From positions 123,629-187,628 of the forward strand of contig CAJMLY010000003.1 in NCBI GenBank assembly GCA_905214425.1: DNA of 64,000 nt, read 5' to 3'. Source of the DNA: an uncultured bacterium. Its GTDB lineage: Bacteria > Actinomycetota > Coriobacteriia > Coriobacteriales > Coriobacteriaceae. Every line of letters starts with the position of its first letter. Position 1 is the stretch's first letter. The notes under the pieces are model-generated. The model did not search any database. It was not told the DNA's origin and was given only the letters and a program-made list of their open reading frames with translations. Positions 7,537-19,054 of the stretch are shown one piece after another. Made by a program: the position numbers and the translations under genes.

Positions 7537-9945
7537 ATGCATATGCCGAGCAAAATCGAAAAGAAGCAAGCCGCCGCAAAGCTGCGCAAGCCGCCGCGCG
7601 ACTTCTCGTACACGCAAAACCGAGAGCTTAGCTGGCTGCGCTTTGACAACCGCGTGCTTGACGAAGCCTTCGATGAGACCGTTCCGCTGTTCGAGCGTCT
7701 AAAGTTCGTGTCGATTTTCGAGTCTAACCTCGACGAGTTTCTCATGGTGCGCGTGGGCGGCCTGTCCGATCTGGCGGAACTCAAAAAACAACCTGTCGAC
7801 AACAAGAGCAATATGACCGCCTCCGAACAGGTCGATGCTGTCATGGCCGAAATGCCCGGGCTCCTTACCCGTTGGGAGTCCATCTTCAAGAGCATCGAGG
7901 GCAAGCTCGACACCTTGGGCGTTCACCGCGCCTGCATCGATTCGCTTACGCCCGAGGAGCGCACCTTCGTAACCCGCTACTTCCAGGCCTACGTGTCGCC
8001 GGTCATCTCGCCGCTGGTCATCGATCCGCGCCACCCCTTCCCCAACCTGCGCAACGGCGCGCTCTATCTGGCCTGTGGTCTGGACGGCGCCACCGACGAG
8101 GAGAGCCTGCTGGGCCTTATCGAGATTCCCGCCTCGATGAACCGCGTGGTCGAGATCCCCTCGCCCACCGGCACCTACTCCTACATCTTGCTCGAGGACG
8201 TCATCCTCGCCTGTCTGGACAGCTGCTTTGGCTCCTACAAGCCACTCGACCGCGCGCTCATCCGAGTCACCCGCAACGCCGACATCGATCCGGACGGCGA
8301 GGGCGTCGAAGAGGAAGAGGACTACCGCCAGCACATGAAGCGTATCCTTAAGAAGCGCCTGCGTCTGCAACCGGTAGTGCTCGCGGTCTCGGGGTCGCTC
8401 GAGAAGGCGACGCTCAAGACCATCCGCAAGGCGCTCGAGCTTTCGCGCCGCTCTGTCTTTACCTGCGATATCCCCCTTGATCTGGGCTACGTCTTTGGCA
8501 TTGAGGGCAAGATTCCCGAGCACCTGCGCAACGAGCTGCTCTTTACGCCGTTTAGGCCGCAGTCCAACCCCAACATCGACATGACCCGCTCCATCCGCGA
8601 ACAGGTGCTGCAGCACGACAAGCTGCTCTTTTATCCCTATGAGGCCATGAACCCGTTCTTGGACCTGGTGCACGAGGCCGCCTATGACCCCGAGTGCATC
8701 TCGTTGCGCATCACGCTCTACCGCGTGGCCAAGCAGAGCCGTCTGTGCGAGTCGCTGATCGATGCCGCCGAGAACGGCAAAGAGGTCACGGTGCTCATGG
8801 AGCTCCGTGCCCGCTTTGACGAGCAGAACAACATCGAGTGGGCCGAGCGCCTGGAAGAGGCCGGCTGCACCGTCATCTACGGCTCCGAGGGCTTTAAATG
8901 CCACTCCAAGATCTGCCAGCTCACCTATCGCGAGGGCATGGCGCTAACGCGCCTGACGCTGCTGGGCACCGGCAACTTTAACGAGAAGACGGCCAAACTC
9001 TACAGCGACTTTATGCTCATGACCGCCCACCCCGGCATCGGCGAGGACGCCAACCTGTTCTTCCGCAACCTGTCGCTGGGCAATCTGCGCGGCGATTACC
9101 GCTTCCTGGGTGTGGCGCCCGTAGGCTTAAAGCCGCTCATCATGCGCGGCCTGGATCGCGAGATCCAGCGCGCCCTTGCCGGCGAGCCCGCCCGCGTGTT
9201 CTTTAAGCTCAACTCGCTCACCGACCGTGAGGTCATCGACAAGATCGCCGAGGCATCGTGCGCTGGAGTCCGCGTGGACATGATCATCCGCGGCATCTCG
9301 TGCCTCAAGCCCGGTGTTCCGGGCAAGACCGAGAACGTGCATGTCCGCTCCATCGTCGGACGCTTTTTGGAGCACGCGCGCGTCTATGCTTTCGGCGTGG
9401 ACTCGGACATGATTTACCTGAGCTCGGCAGACATGATGACGCGCAACACCGAGCACCGCGTGGAGATCGCCTTCCCCGTGCTCGACCCCACCTGCCGCGC
9501 CCTAGTGCACGAGTACATGGGCATGCAGCTGCGGGACAACGTGAAGGCCCGCAGCCTCACGAGCGACGGCACCTGGGTCCCCGTGGAGCGTGCAGAGGGT
9601 GAGAAACCCTTCAACTCGCAGGAAGCCCTGCTGGAGCGCGCCTATCGCAACGCCGAGGCCGCGCCCGAGCCCGTCATTGAGGCGAAACCTGCCCCCGAGC
9701 CCGAGCCGCAGCCGGTAGCACCCAAGGTCCAAGAGGTCCAGGCGACCGTCATTGAGCCCGAGCCTGCACCTGCGCCTCAGCCCGAGCCGCAGGCAGCTAA
9801 GCCCGCGCCCGAGACGAGTGCCCATCGCAAGAAGCCCGCTGGCACGACCAAGGCCATCGAGCGTCATCGCCCCGGTCGTGTGCGCATGGGTCTGGGCCTA
9901 ATCGGTCTAGGCCTTAAAACGCTCATTACCGGCAAGACCAAATAG
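7537..9945 (+). CDS. ppk1: Polyphosphate kinase 1 with a Pro/Glu-rich C-terminal tail
   Basis: About 802 residues. Makes polyphosphate from ATP and runs in reverse. The N domain begins NRELSWLRFDNRVLDEA; the first phospholipase-D-like catalytic block has KCHSKI with the presumed phosphorylated histidine followed by GTGNFNEKTA, and the second has FLEHARVYAFG. The start is uncertain: ATGs at 7537 and 7543 are in frame behind a weak G-rich site, and a GTG at 7498 is also possible. After about residue 690 the protein has a tail of roughly 110 residues rich in Glu, Pro and Ala and ending in a basic, glycine/leucine-rich segment (GLGLIGLGLKTLITGKTK), beyond the usual PPK1 length. Single-gene unit with its own terminator. 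Confidence 0.95.
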   Translation: MHMPSKIEKKQAAAKLRKPPRDFSYTQNRELSWLRFDNRVLDEAFDETVPLFERLKFVSIFESNLDEFLMVRVGGLSDLAELKKQPVDNKSNMTASEQVDAVMAEMPGLLTRWESIFKSIEGKLDTLGVHRACIDSLTPEERTFVTRYFQAYVSPVISPLVIDPRHPFPNLRNGALYLACGLDGATDEESLLGLIEIPASMNRVVEIPSPTGTYSYILLEDVILACLDSCFGSYKPLDRALIRVTRNADIDPDGEGVEEEEDYRQHMKRILKKRLRLQPVVLAVSGSLEKATLKTIRKALELSRRSVFTCDIPLDLGYVFGIEGKIPEHLRNELLFTPFRPQSNPNIDMTRSIREQVLQHDKLLFYPYEAMNPFLDLVHEAAYDPECISLRITLYRVAKQSRLCESLIDAAENGKEVTVLMELRARFDEQNNIEWAERLEEAGCTVIYGSEGFKCHSKICQLTYREGMALTRLTLLGTGNFNEKTAKLYSDFMLMTAHPGIGEDANLFFRNLSLGNLRGDYRFLGVAPVGLKPLIMRGLDREIQRALAGEPARVFFKLNSLTDREVIDKIAEASCAGVRVDMIIRGISCLKPGVPGKTENVHVRSIVGRFLEHARVYAFGVDSDMIYLSSADMMTRNTEHRVEIAFPVLDPTCRALVHEYMGMQLRDNVKARSLTSDGTWVPVERAEGEKPFNSQEALLERAYRNAEAAPEPVIEAKPAPEPEPQPVAPKVQEVQATVIEPEPAPAPQPEPQAAKPAPETSAHRKKPAGTTKAIERHRPGRVRMGLGLIGLGLKTLITGKTK

Positions 9946-9956
9946 GCGTTTGTAGA

Positions 9957-9999
9957 AGCGCCCCGCATTTGAGGAAAGCCTCGGATGCGGGGCGCTTTT
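9957..9999 (+). terminator. Intrinsic terminator after ppk1
   Basis: AGCGCCCCGCAT and ATGCGGGGCGCT form a 12-bp stem with further pairing in the loop, followed by TTTT. Confidence 0.9.
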
Positions 10000-10045
10000 C
10001 CCTGCTACCATGGTGCGGACAACAACGCGAATGACAGGCAGGGAT

Positions 10046-11359
10046 ATGAAGCTCACCATAGAATCGATGACGTACGGCGCCGACGGGCTGGCGCATGCCG
10101 ACAACGGCAAGGCCGTCTTTGTGCAGGGCGCCGTGGCAGGCGACACCGTCGAGGCCGAGGTCGTACAGGACGGCAAGTCGTTCATGCGCGCCCGCACCAC
10201 CGAGATTCTGGAGCCAAGCCCCGATCGCATTCAGCCTCCCTGCCCCTTCGTGGGCATTTGCGGCGGCTGCTCGTGGGGCAATCTCTCACGCACGGCACAG
10301 CTCGCCGCCAAGGAGCAAAACCTGCGCTCCACGCTCGAGCGCATCGGCAAGTTCGCTCCTGAGCAGGTCGATGAGCTGATACAGCCCATCCGCCACACCA
10401 AGGACGACTGGGGCTACCGCAATAAAATCGAGCTCGAACCGACCGTCGTCAACGGTCGCGTTCGCCTTGGCATGCACGGTGTCGACCCCAGCAAAATCGT
10501 GACCGTCGATTCGTGCCCGCTGTTCGATAAGCGCTTCCCGAAGGCGCTCAAATCGGTCGTCGGCGCACTCAACTATCTAAGCGGCAGCCATGACTTGGGG
10601 CTCGAACGCGTGGGCATTCGCGCATCGCGCCGCACCAAGGCACTCGAGGTCGCACTCTGGACGCCCACAGGCTCTTTTCCGCGCTCGCAGGTCTCCCGCG
10701 TGCTGGCGGACGCTGCGCGCCCCACGAGCGTGGTGCGCGTCATGAGCAAGGGCGAGAAAAAGGCCCGCCGCGTTTCCAAAGTAGAGATGCTCGCTGGAGA
10801 GGGCTCGTGGACCGAGAACATCGCCGACGGCCAGATGCGCTTGTCTGCCCCGTCTTTTTTCCAGGTTAACACCAAGGGTGCCGAGATTCTGATCGATCTT
10901 GTCATGGAAGCGCTCGACCCGCAGGAAGACGAGCTTGCCGTGGACCTGTACTGCGGTGCCGGCACCTTTACCCTGCCGCTCGCCCGCCGCTGCGACTTTG
11001 TCGCCGCCGTCGAGGCCTACGGCCCCGCCGTGCGCGACCTGCGCCGTAACCTGGAGATCAACAAGCTTGATAACGTCGACGTCATTGGCGGAGACGCAGT
11101 GCGCGAGTTCCCCGACCAGGATGCCGACGTCTTGGTGGTCGACCCGCCGCGCGCAGGCCTCGCCCCCGAAGCGATCGACCTTATCGCCAGCACGAGTGCT
11201 CGCGATGTCGCCTACGTGAGCTGCGACCCGGCCACCCTGGCGCGCGATCTCAAACGCTTTGTCGAAGAAGGCACCTTCTCCCCCGTAAAGATCACGCCAG
11301 TCGACCTGTTCCCACAAACCTTCCACTGCGAGACCGTCGTCCACCTTAGGCGCAACTAG
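10046..11359 (+). CDS. rlmD: 23S rRNA (uracil-5)-methyltransferase, RlmD/RumA type
   Basis: 437 residues. TrmA/RumA-family SAM enzyme methylating C5 of a uridine in RNA. An N-terminal TRAM domain (residues 1-60) is followed by an iron-sulfur cysteine motif CPFVGICGGC (around residues 67-76), the SAM-binding DLYCGAGTFTLPLA, the VVDPPRAGL motif and the catalytic cysteine in SCDPATLARD. The start at 10046 follows AGGCAGGG. RlmD and RlmC differ by target nucleotide; the iron-sulfur motif and TRAM domain fit the RlmD side, but many Gram-positives have such paralogs with unassigned target. It stands alone between two terminators. Confidence 0.88.
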   Translation: MKLTIESMTYGADGLAHADNGKAVFVQGAVAGDTVEAEVVQDGKSFMRARTTEILEPSPDRIQPPCPFVGICGGCSWGNLSRTAQLAAKEQNLRSTLERIGKFAPEQVDELIQPIRHTKDDWGYRNKIELEPTVVNGRVRLGMHGVDPSKIVTVDSCPLFDKRFPKALKSVVGALNYLSGSHDLGLERVGIRASRRTKALEVALWTPTGSFPRSQVSRVLADAARPTSVVRVMSKGEKKARRVSKVEMLAGEGSWTENIADGQMRLSAPSFFQVNTKGAEILIDLVMEALDPQEDELAVDLYCGAGTFTLPLARRCDFVAAVEAYGPAVRDLRRNLEINKLDNVDVIGGDAVREFPDQDADVLVVDPPRAGLAPEAIDLIASTSARDVAYVSCDPATLARDLKRFVEEGTFSPVKITPVDLFPQTFHCETVVHLRRN

Positions 11360-11397
11360 ACTGTTTGCCCAAGACCACGCCCGATGATTTTTCTGAG

Positions 11398-11444
11398 ACG
11401 GGGATAAAAATAAATTTGCTCCGAATGATTATTTAATCCCCGTC
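11398..11444. repeat. G-rich palindrome after rlmD
   Basis: GACGGGGAT (11398-11406) and ATCCCCGTC (11436-11444) pair, extended by A/T-rich pairs. It belongs in appearance to the class of intergenic hairpins seen elsewhere in this window. Confidence 0.5.
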
Positions 11445-11452
11445 CCGAAATT

Positions 11453-11496
11453 GAAGCGCCCCTCATTTCTTCAACATTAGAAATGGGGGCTTCTTT
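11453..11496 (+). terminator. Intrinsic terminator downstream of rlmD
   Basis: GAAGC..CCCC..CATTTCT pairs with AGAAATGGGGGCTTC, followed by TTCTTT. Confidence 0.75.
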
Positions 11497-11536
11497 ATGG
11501 ACGGGAGAGTCAGGCACGACGCCACGCTGAGGACTC

Positions 11537-11871
11537 TTGCATGCAGCAGAGCTTTGCGACAGGGGGTACGGGCGCGCCGAAGGCCGGCGGGAGGCCGAAG
11601 GGTGCCCGGACTCGGCCGGAGCCGGCGGCGTGCGAGGGCAAGCTCATGCGACGGAGCTGCTGCCCGGGCACCTGAAGGACGAATTCTACAGGAACCGGAC
11701 GTGGCGGAGCTTCGAGGAGTTCAAGCGGGACCTCGAAGCCTATACCGTCCACTGGAACAAGAGGAGACAGGTTAAGCAAAAGGGACTGACCCCGGAGGAG
11801 TTCCGGAATCAGTCCCCATGTGCGGCATAGGCCGCTAATTGACCCGTCTAAGTTTCGGGGGCAGTTCATTT
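11537..11871 (+). mobile_element. IS3-family transposase remnant with right end
   Basis: Only the C-terminal part of an IS3-family OrfB (DDE integrase) can be read: GHLKDEFYRNRTWRSFEEF, then VHWNKRRQVKQKGLTPEEF and RNQS, ending at 11830. Upstream of about 11650 the reading is degenerate or frameshifted, with no catalytic DDE residues, so it is inactive. After the stop, the stretch at 11841-11870 (TGACCCGTCTAAG, then TTCGGGGGCAGTTCA) looks like the right inverted end of such elements. No matching left end was found. The remnant borders the PTS/GH1 operon and may mark how that operon arrived. Confidence 0.75.
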
Positions 11872-12004
11872 CAGCGCCGCCCGAGAAAGCTAAACGCCTT
11901 CTGGCAGGTTGTCCCGGACACGGGGCGGCCGCCTCGACCGACCTCGGCCCTCGCCCACCTCAACTGCTCCTCAATTACATAGAGCTGGTCGAAAAGGGCG
12001 CAAG

Positions 12005-13453
12005 CTAGCGGGCGCCTTCCTCGTCGTCGTTGGGTCGGTAGGTGATGAACTCGATAACAAAGGCCAGGACGGCAGAGACGAGTGAGGCGATGATCGCGAA
12101 GATCATGTGGGAGATCCCGGCGCCACCAGGAGTCCCGTCGATGAAGTTGAGCAGGTTGAAGACGCCAAGGCCGCCCGAGATGTACATGAGGGCGCCCGTC
12201 ATTCCCACGATGGCGCCGCCCACGGCGGAGCTCAGGCATGCCACGACGAACGCGCGCTTGTTGGGCAGGGCGATGCCGTAGATGCCAGGCTCGGTGACGC
12301 CGAAGAAGAAGGCGGAGATCATCGCGGGAAGGGCGATGCCGCGGAAGCGCTCGTCCTTGTTTCTGAGGTACATGGCAAAGATGACCGCTCCGAGCGCGAA
12401 CCCGTGGCCGATGGTGGCGGCGAGCACGCTGTCGTGGCCGAGGGTGTTCAGGTTCATGATGGAGATGGGGATGAGGCTCCAGTGGAAGCCAAAGATGACG
12501 AGGCACATCCACAGTCCGCCGACCAGGGCGCTGCCCAAGACGGAACCAACCACGGGGAGCTGGAAGATGAACGAGAACGCCGCGCTCAGCAGGTTGGTGA
12601 TGAGGGTGGCCACCGGGCCGATGACGAGGTAGCCCAAGTCGATGGAGACCGTCATCGTGGCGAGCGGAACGAGGAACATCTTGAGCGCAGTCGGCATCCA
12701 GCTCTTGAGCCAGCGCTCAAGGATAGAGCCGAACCACACCATGAGAAGGACGGGGATCACCGAGCTCACGTAGCCGGACACGGGCATGATGATGGGAACC
12801 CCGAGGGCGGTGGCGTACCACGAGAACGTGCCAGCCACGCCGAGATCGATGCTGCCGAGCGCCTCGCCCGAGGTCAGGGCGACCATCGTCGGGTAGAGGA
12901 GCGCCACACCGATTGCCACGCCAGTGAACTCGTTCATGCGGAACTTGCGCGCGGCACTGAACGCCAGGGCGACGGGAAGGAAGTAGAAGAAGCCGTCAGC
13001 CACGGTGTAGAGCAGCGTGTAGAGGCCGTCGTTTGCAAAGGCCGGGACGAAGTAGGTGATGAGGGCAAGCAGTCCCTTCATGATGCCTGCGGCGGCAAGC
13101 GGTCCCAGGATGGGCTGGAAGATGCCAGAGATGAGGTCGATGATGACGGAGGCAACGGTCTTATCGCCCTGGGGCTCGTCGTCGGCGCTTGCGCCGCTCG
13201 AGAAGTTGCCGGCCTCCATGACCGCGTCGTAGACGTCCTCGACGATGTTACCCACGACCACCTGGTACTGGCCGTTGGCCTGGATGACCTGGATGACGCC
13301 CTTGAGGGCCTCGATCTTGGCCGTGTTGGCGCGGGACTCGTCCTTGAGCTTGAAGCGCACGCGCGTGATGCAGTGCGCGACGCTGGCGACGTTCTCGGCG
13401 CCGCCTACGTTCTCGAGTATGGATCTGGCCAGATCGTCGTATTTTTCAGCCAT
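12005..13453 (-). CDS. PTS beta-glucoside-type EIIBC permease
   Basis: 482 residues. Imports and phosphorylates a beta-glucoside. The EIIB domain (residues 1-90) carries the phosphorylated cysteine, Cys28, in VAHCITRVRFKLKD; the EIIC membrane domain (about 110-475) follows with the family element GFHWSLIPI. There is no EIIA domain, so a separate EIIA must serve it. The upstream neighbour is a GH1 6-phospho-beta-glucosidase, 31 bp away, which matches the product. Closest to the BglF/AscF group; the exact sugar is not determined. The gene ends the operon, and no clear terminator is visible between it and the IS3 remnant. Confidence 0.92.
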   Translation of the reverse strand: MAEKYDDLARSILENVGGAENVASVAHCITRVRFKLKDESRANTAKIEALKGVIQVIQANGQYQVVVGNIVEDVYDAVMEAGNFSSGASADDEPQGDKTVASVIIDLISGIFQPILGPLAAAGIMKGLLALITYFVPAFANDGLYTLLYTVADGFFYFLPVALAFSAARKFRMNEFTGVAIGVALLYPTMVALTSGEALGSIDLGVAGTFSWYATALGVPIIMPVSGYVSSVIPVLLMVWFGSILERWLKSWMPTALKMFLVPLATMTVSIDLGYLVIGPVATLITNLLSAAFSFIFQLPVVGSVLGSALVGGLWMCLVIFGFHWSLIPISIMNLNTLGHDSVLAATIGHGFALGAVIFAMYLRNKDERFRGIALPAMISAFFFGVTEPGIYGIALPNKRAFVVACLSSAVGGAIVGMTGALMYISGGLGVFNLLNFIDGTPGGAGISHMIFAIIASLVSAVLAFVIEFITYRPNDDEEGAR

Positions 13454-13484
13454 TATTTTCTCCTTAGTGATATTGCCCGGGCGG

Positions 13485-16181
<2,697 letters not shown>

Positions 16182-16220
16182 CTAGCGCCCAGAAAAGTCC
16201 ACGCGTTTTTAGACTGGGAC

Positions 16221-16250
16221 AAAGTACTACAACAGGTGAGATTCCGTCAA
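16221..16250 (-). promoter_or_regulatory. Promoter of the permease-GH1-PTS operon
   Basis: Minus strand TTGACG (16245-16250), 18-bp spacer, TACTTT (16221-16226). It would give a leader of about 195 bases that contains the terminator at 16142-16171. Confidence 0.55.
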
Positions 16251-16338
16251 GAAAAACCGAAGAAAAAAGTGAGCCTCTGCCCGCCGTACCTGTAGCGGTC
16301 GTTTCCCCGAACGGGGCGGTGCTGTTGGGGACTGTCTC

Positions 16339-16466
16339 GATCTGTAACAGTAAGACCCGGTTTTGGTCCGTAGATGTTACAGATTTAGACGTTTTGTCGG
16401 GGCGGTTTCCGTTTGTCTTGATCTGTAACAGTTAGGGGTCAAAAGTGGGTCTAGATGTTACAGATT
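16339..16466. repeat. Two tandem palindromic units, 81-bp period
   Basis: GATCTGTAACAG occurs at 16339 and 16420, and TAGATGTTACAGATT at 16371 and 16452, each offset by 81 bp. Inside each unit ATCTGTAACA pairs with TGTTACAGAT, giving two hairpins with different loops. No sign of coding. Confidence 0.75.
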
Positions 16467-16600
16467 GAGATTGTTGAGGATGGGTGAGGGTAGCTAAAAT
16501 AGCCCCGTCCCTTTTTAAACATTGGGAAATCGAGCGTGGCAAGCGGAGGTCTTCGGGGTATAAGACGGCTAAATGTATGCCGCCTATGAAAGGAACCCTC

Positions 16601-17143
16601 ATGCCCAGCGTTGCCGTTCTCGCCGCCGATGGCTTTGAAACTATTGAATGCTTGACCATGGTCGATGTCATGCGTCGCGGCGGCGTGCGTGCCACGCTCG
16701 TCTCGATCATGCCCACCCGCGAGGTCGTGAGCTCGCTGCAGATTCCCGTGACCTGCGATGCGCTCTTTGACGAGATCGACTTTGACGAGTATGACTGCGT
16801 CGTGCTGCCCGGCGGCCTACCCGGTGCCACCAACCTGCGCGCCGATCAGCGCGTCTGCGACGTGGTCTGCGAGTTCGCCGCGACCAAGCACGTCGCCGCC
16901 ATCTGCGCCGCCCCGTTTATCCTGGGCGAGCTCGACCTGCTCGAGGGGCGCCACGCCACGTGCTTCCCTGGCTTTGAGAAAAGCTTCCCCAAAGGCGCCT
17001 ATACCGGCGAGAAGGTCACGCAAGACGGCAACATCATCACTGCCAGCGGCATGGCACAGTCACTCCCCTTTGCATTGGAGCTGCTGCGCACGCTCGCCGG
17101 CGACAAGGCCGTCGAGAAGGTCGCCGAGGGCATCCAACTATGA
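16601..17143 (+). CDS. DJ-1/PfpI-family protein
   Basis: 180 residues. Small alpha/beta protein of the YajL/DJ-1 group, cytoplasmic, linked to protection against reactive aldehydes or thiols. Glu in DGFETIE near the N-terminus and the nucleophile-elbow cysteine in AAICAAPFIL are the family's active residues. The start at 16601 has AAAGGA seven bases upstream; an in-frame ATG 15 bases earlier overlaps that site. The stop overlaps the start of maf by four bases (ATGA), so the two are translationally coupled. Confidence 0.92.
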   Translation: MPSVAVLAADGFETIECLTMVDVMRRGGVRATLVSIMPTREVVSSLQIPVTCDALFDEIDFDEYDCVVLPGGLPGATNLRADQRVCDVVCEFAATKHVAAICAAPFILGELDLLEGRHATCFPGFEKSFPKGAYTGEKVTQDGNIITASGMAQSLPFALELLRTLAGDKAVEKVAEGIQL

Positions 17144-17721
17144 TTTTGGCTTCGCAATCACCGCGCCGCATCGAGTTGATGCGCGAGGCGGACTATGACA
17201 TTCGCATCATTCCTGCCGATATCGACGAAACGCCGTTTGATGGCGAGGCCCCGCTTACGCTCGTTGAACGCTTAGCACGCGCAAAAGCCGCCGCCGTTGC
17301 CGCCGAACATGCCGAGCCCAATGAGCTAACGGTCGCGGCCGACACCATCGTCACCTTTGACGGCAAGATTCTGGGCAAGCCGGCAACCGAGGACGAGGCG
17401 CGCACCATGCTCCGTGAGCTTTCGGGCCGCACGCACCAGGTCGCAACCGGCGTCTGCATCGTTAAGGCAGGCGACACGGCCGCCCCGCATGCCGCCGAGA
17501 GCCTGTCCTTTGTCGATGTGACCGACGTGACGTTCTACGAGCTCACCGACGAGCAGATTGAGCACTACGTCGCCTCGGGTGAGCCCATGGACAAGGCCGG
17601 CGCCTACGGCATTCAGGGCACAGGCGGACGCATGCTCGTGCACGATATTTCGGGCGACTTCTATAACGTGGTGGGCCTACCCATCGCCCGCGTCGCGCGC
17701 GCGATTCAAAAACTCTCGTAA
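17140..17721 (+). CDS. maf: Maf-family nucleoside triphosphate pyrophosphatase
   Basis: 193 residues. Hydrolyses non-canonical or excess nucleoside triphosphates (dTTP/UTP or m7GTP type). The N-terminal LASQSPRRIELM loop, the AADTIV motif and the GKPATEDEA segment are the family hallmarks. The N-terminus MILASQSPRR is exactly at the usual place. Overlaps the DJ-1 gene by four bases. Confidence 0.94.
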   Translation: MILASQSPRRIELMREADYDIRIIPADIDETPFDGEAPLTLVERLARAKAAAVAAEHAEPNELTVAADTIVTFDGKILGKPATEDEARTMLRELSGRTHQVATGVCIVKAGDTAAPHAAESLSFVDVTDVTFYELTDEQIEHYVASGEPMDKAGAYGIQGTGGRMLVHDISGDFYNVVGLPIARVARAIQKLS

Positions 17722-17822
17722 TTGCATCTGGCGCTGGGTATTCCCCAGCGCCTACAATTTTGGCGTACCGTACGGATCCCGACCGGGCGCAAGGCGCGGC
17801 GGAAAACCGATAGGAGTTAAAC

Positions 17823-18824
17823 ATGGATACACTGCTCGAGGCCATTGACGTTTGCGATGTCGATGGCTTTTGCTTTGGCAACTATACGGACGAGGAGGCC
17901 GGCACCGGTTGCACCGTAATCGTGGCACCCGAGGGCGCCACCGGCGGTGTTGACGTTCGCGGCGGTGCACCGGCATCGCGCGAGACCGACCTGCTGCGTC
18001 CCGAGAACACCGTGGACAAGGTCCACGCCGTCTGCCTTTCGGGCGGATCGGCCTTTGGTCTGGAGGCCGCAAGCGGCGTCGCCCGCGAGCTCGAGAGCCG
18101 CGGTATCGGCCTTCCCGTCGGCCCCACGCAGGTGCCCATCGTGTGCTCCAGCTGCATCTTCGACCTCGCCCTTGGCGACCCCACCGTACGCCCCGACATT
18201 GAGGCTGGCATCTCCGCCGTGCGCGAGGCGCTCGACAACACTCCCACCACGCTCGAGCAGGGCAACGTGGGCGCCGGCACGGGCGCTACCGTGGGCAAGC
18301 TCATGGGCCCCGCCACCTGCATGAAGGCCGGCCTTGGAGCTGCCGCCGTGGCACTCGGCCCTGTTAAGGTGGGTGCCGTGGTCTCGGTCAACGCCTGTGG
18401 CAACGTCGTCGACCCCTTCACCGGCGAGTGGGTCGCCGGCATGCGCGCCGCAGCCGATAGCGACCAGATTATCGACATGGAACTCGCAGCCTTTGCCGCC
18501 GCCGGATCCATGCAGATGCCGCTCGACCGCACCAACACCACCATCAGCTGCATCGTCACCAACGTGGAACTCACTAAGGCCCAGGCCACCAAGGTCTCCC
18601 AGATGGCCGCAGACGCCTACGCGCACGCCATCCGCCCCACGCACACCACCAACGACGGCGACACCATCTACACCCTCGCCAGCGGCAAACTAGGCGCCCA
18701 GGCAAGCGCCGCCGTTCCCCTAGACCTGCTGGGCATGCTCGCCGTAAGGGCTTTGCAAACCGCCATCGTAAACGGAGCAAAAAACGCCAAAACCTCCCAC
18801 GGCATCCCCGGCGCCGCGAAGTAG
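17823..18824 (+). CDS. P1-family (DmpA-like) aminopeptidase
   Basis: 333 residues. Ntn-type hydrolase of the P1/DmpA/BapA family, which cleaves itself before a serine or threonine to expose the nucleophile; members release N-terminal residues from peptides. Family elements seen are GGAPASRETDLL near residue 45, AVCLSGGSAFGLEAASGV near 73 and GNVGAGTGATVGK near 150. The likely autocleavage nucleophile lies in the TNTTISCIVTN region (residues 239-249). The start has AGGAG six bases upstream. The 3' end runs into the giant palindromes between this gene and the convergent glycosyltransferase. Confidence 0.9.
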   Translation: MDTLLEAIDVCDVDGFCFGNYTDEEAGTGCTVIVAPEGATGGVDVRGGAPASRETDLLRPENTVDKVHAVCLSGGSAFGLEAASGVARELESRGIGLPVGPTQVPIVCSSCIFDLALGDPTVRPDIEAGISAVREALDNTPTTLEQGNVGAGTGATVGKLMGPATCMKAGLGAAAVALGPVKVGAVVSVNACGNVVDPFTGEWVAGMRAAADSDQIIDMELAAFAAAGSMQMPLDRTNTTISCIVTNVELTKAQATKVSQMAADAYAHAIRPTHTTNDGDTIYTLASGKLGAQASAAVPLDLLGMLAVRALQTAIVNGAKNAKTSHGIPGAAK

Positions 18825-18836
18825 CCTAACCTGACC

Positions 18837-18961
18837 GGTTGCCCGGTGGGGCTTGGTTGTGTTTGCTGCTCTACAGTCCTGGCTCGCACGAAGAGCACAT
18901 TAAGTGCTCTTCGGCTCGTGCGGAACTCGCGACAAACATAACCAAGCCCCACCGGGCAACC
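18837..18961. repeat. Two-layer palindrome A at a convergent junction
   Basis: Outer arms 18837-18865 and 18933-18961 pair over 29 positions (28 Watson-Crick, one G-T), starting GGTTGCCCGGTGGGGCTTGG. The 67-base interior holds its own palindrome, GAAGAGCAC with GTGCTCTTC (18890-18912). Read on the minus strand, the interior is nearly the same as that of palindrome B over about 53 bases, while the outer arms are unrelated. Lies 12 bp after the P1 peptidase stop. Confidence 0.85.
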
Positions 18962-19054
18962 TACCAACCAGATTCTTTTCAGCCCAGGCCCCTGTGTACC
19001 GCTCGTCGAAGATCTTCAAATTCAAATAACCTGACAATCGATTCTTATAGCAGA

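Noticed and set aside
11398..11496. Left end of the IS3 element
   Set aside because: The hairpins there do not match the reverse complement of the right-end sequence at 11841-11870; they read as a palindrome and the rlmD terminator.
16339..16466. A short CRISPR-like array
   Set aside because: Only two units, each internally palindromic, with no spacer pattern and no cas genes nearby.
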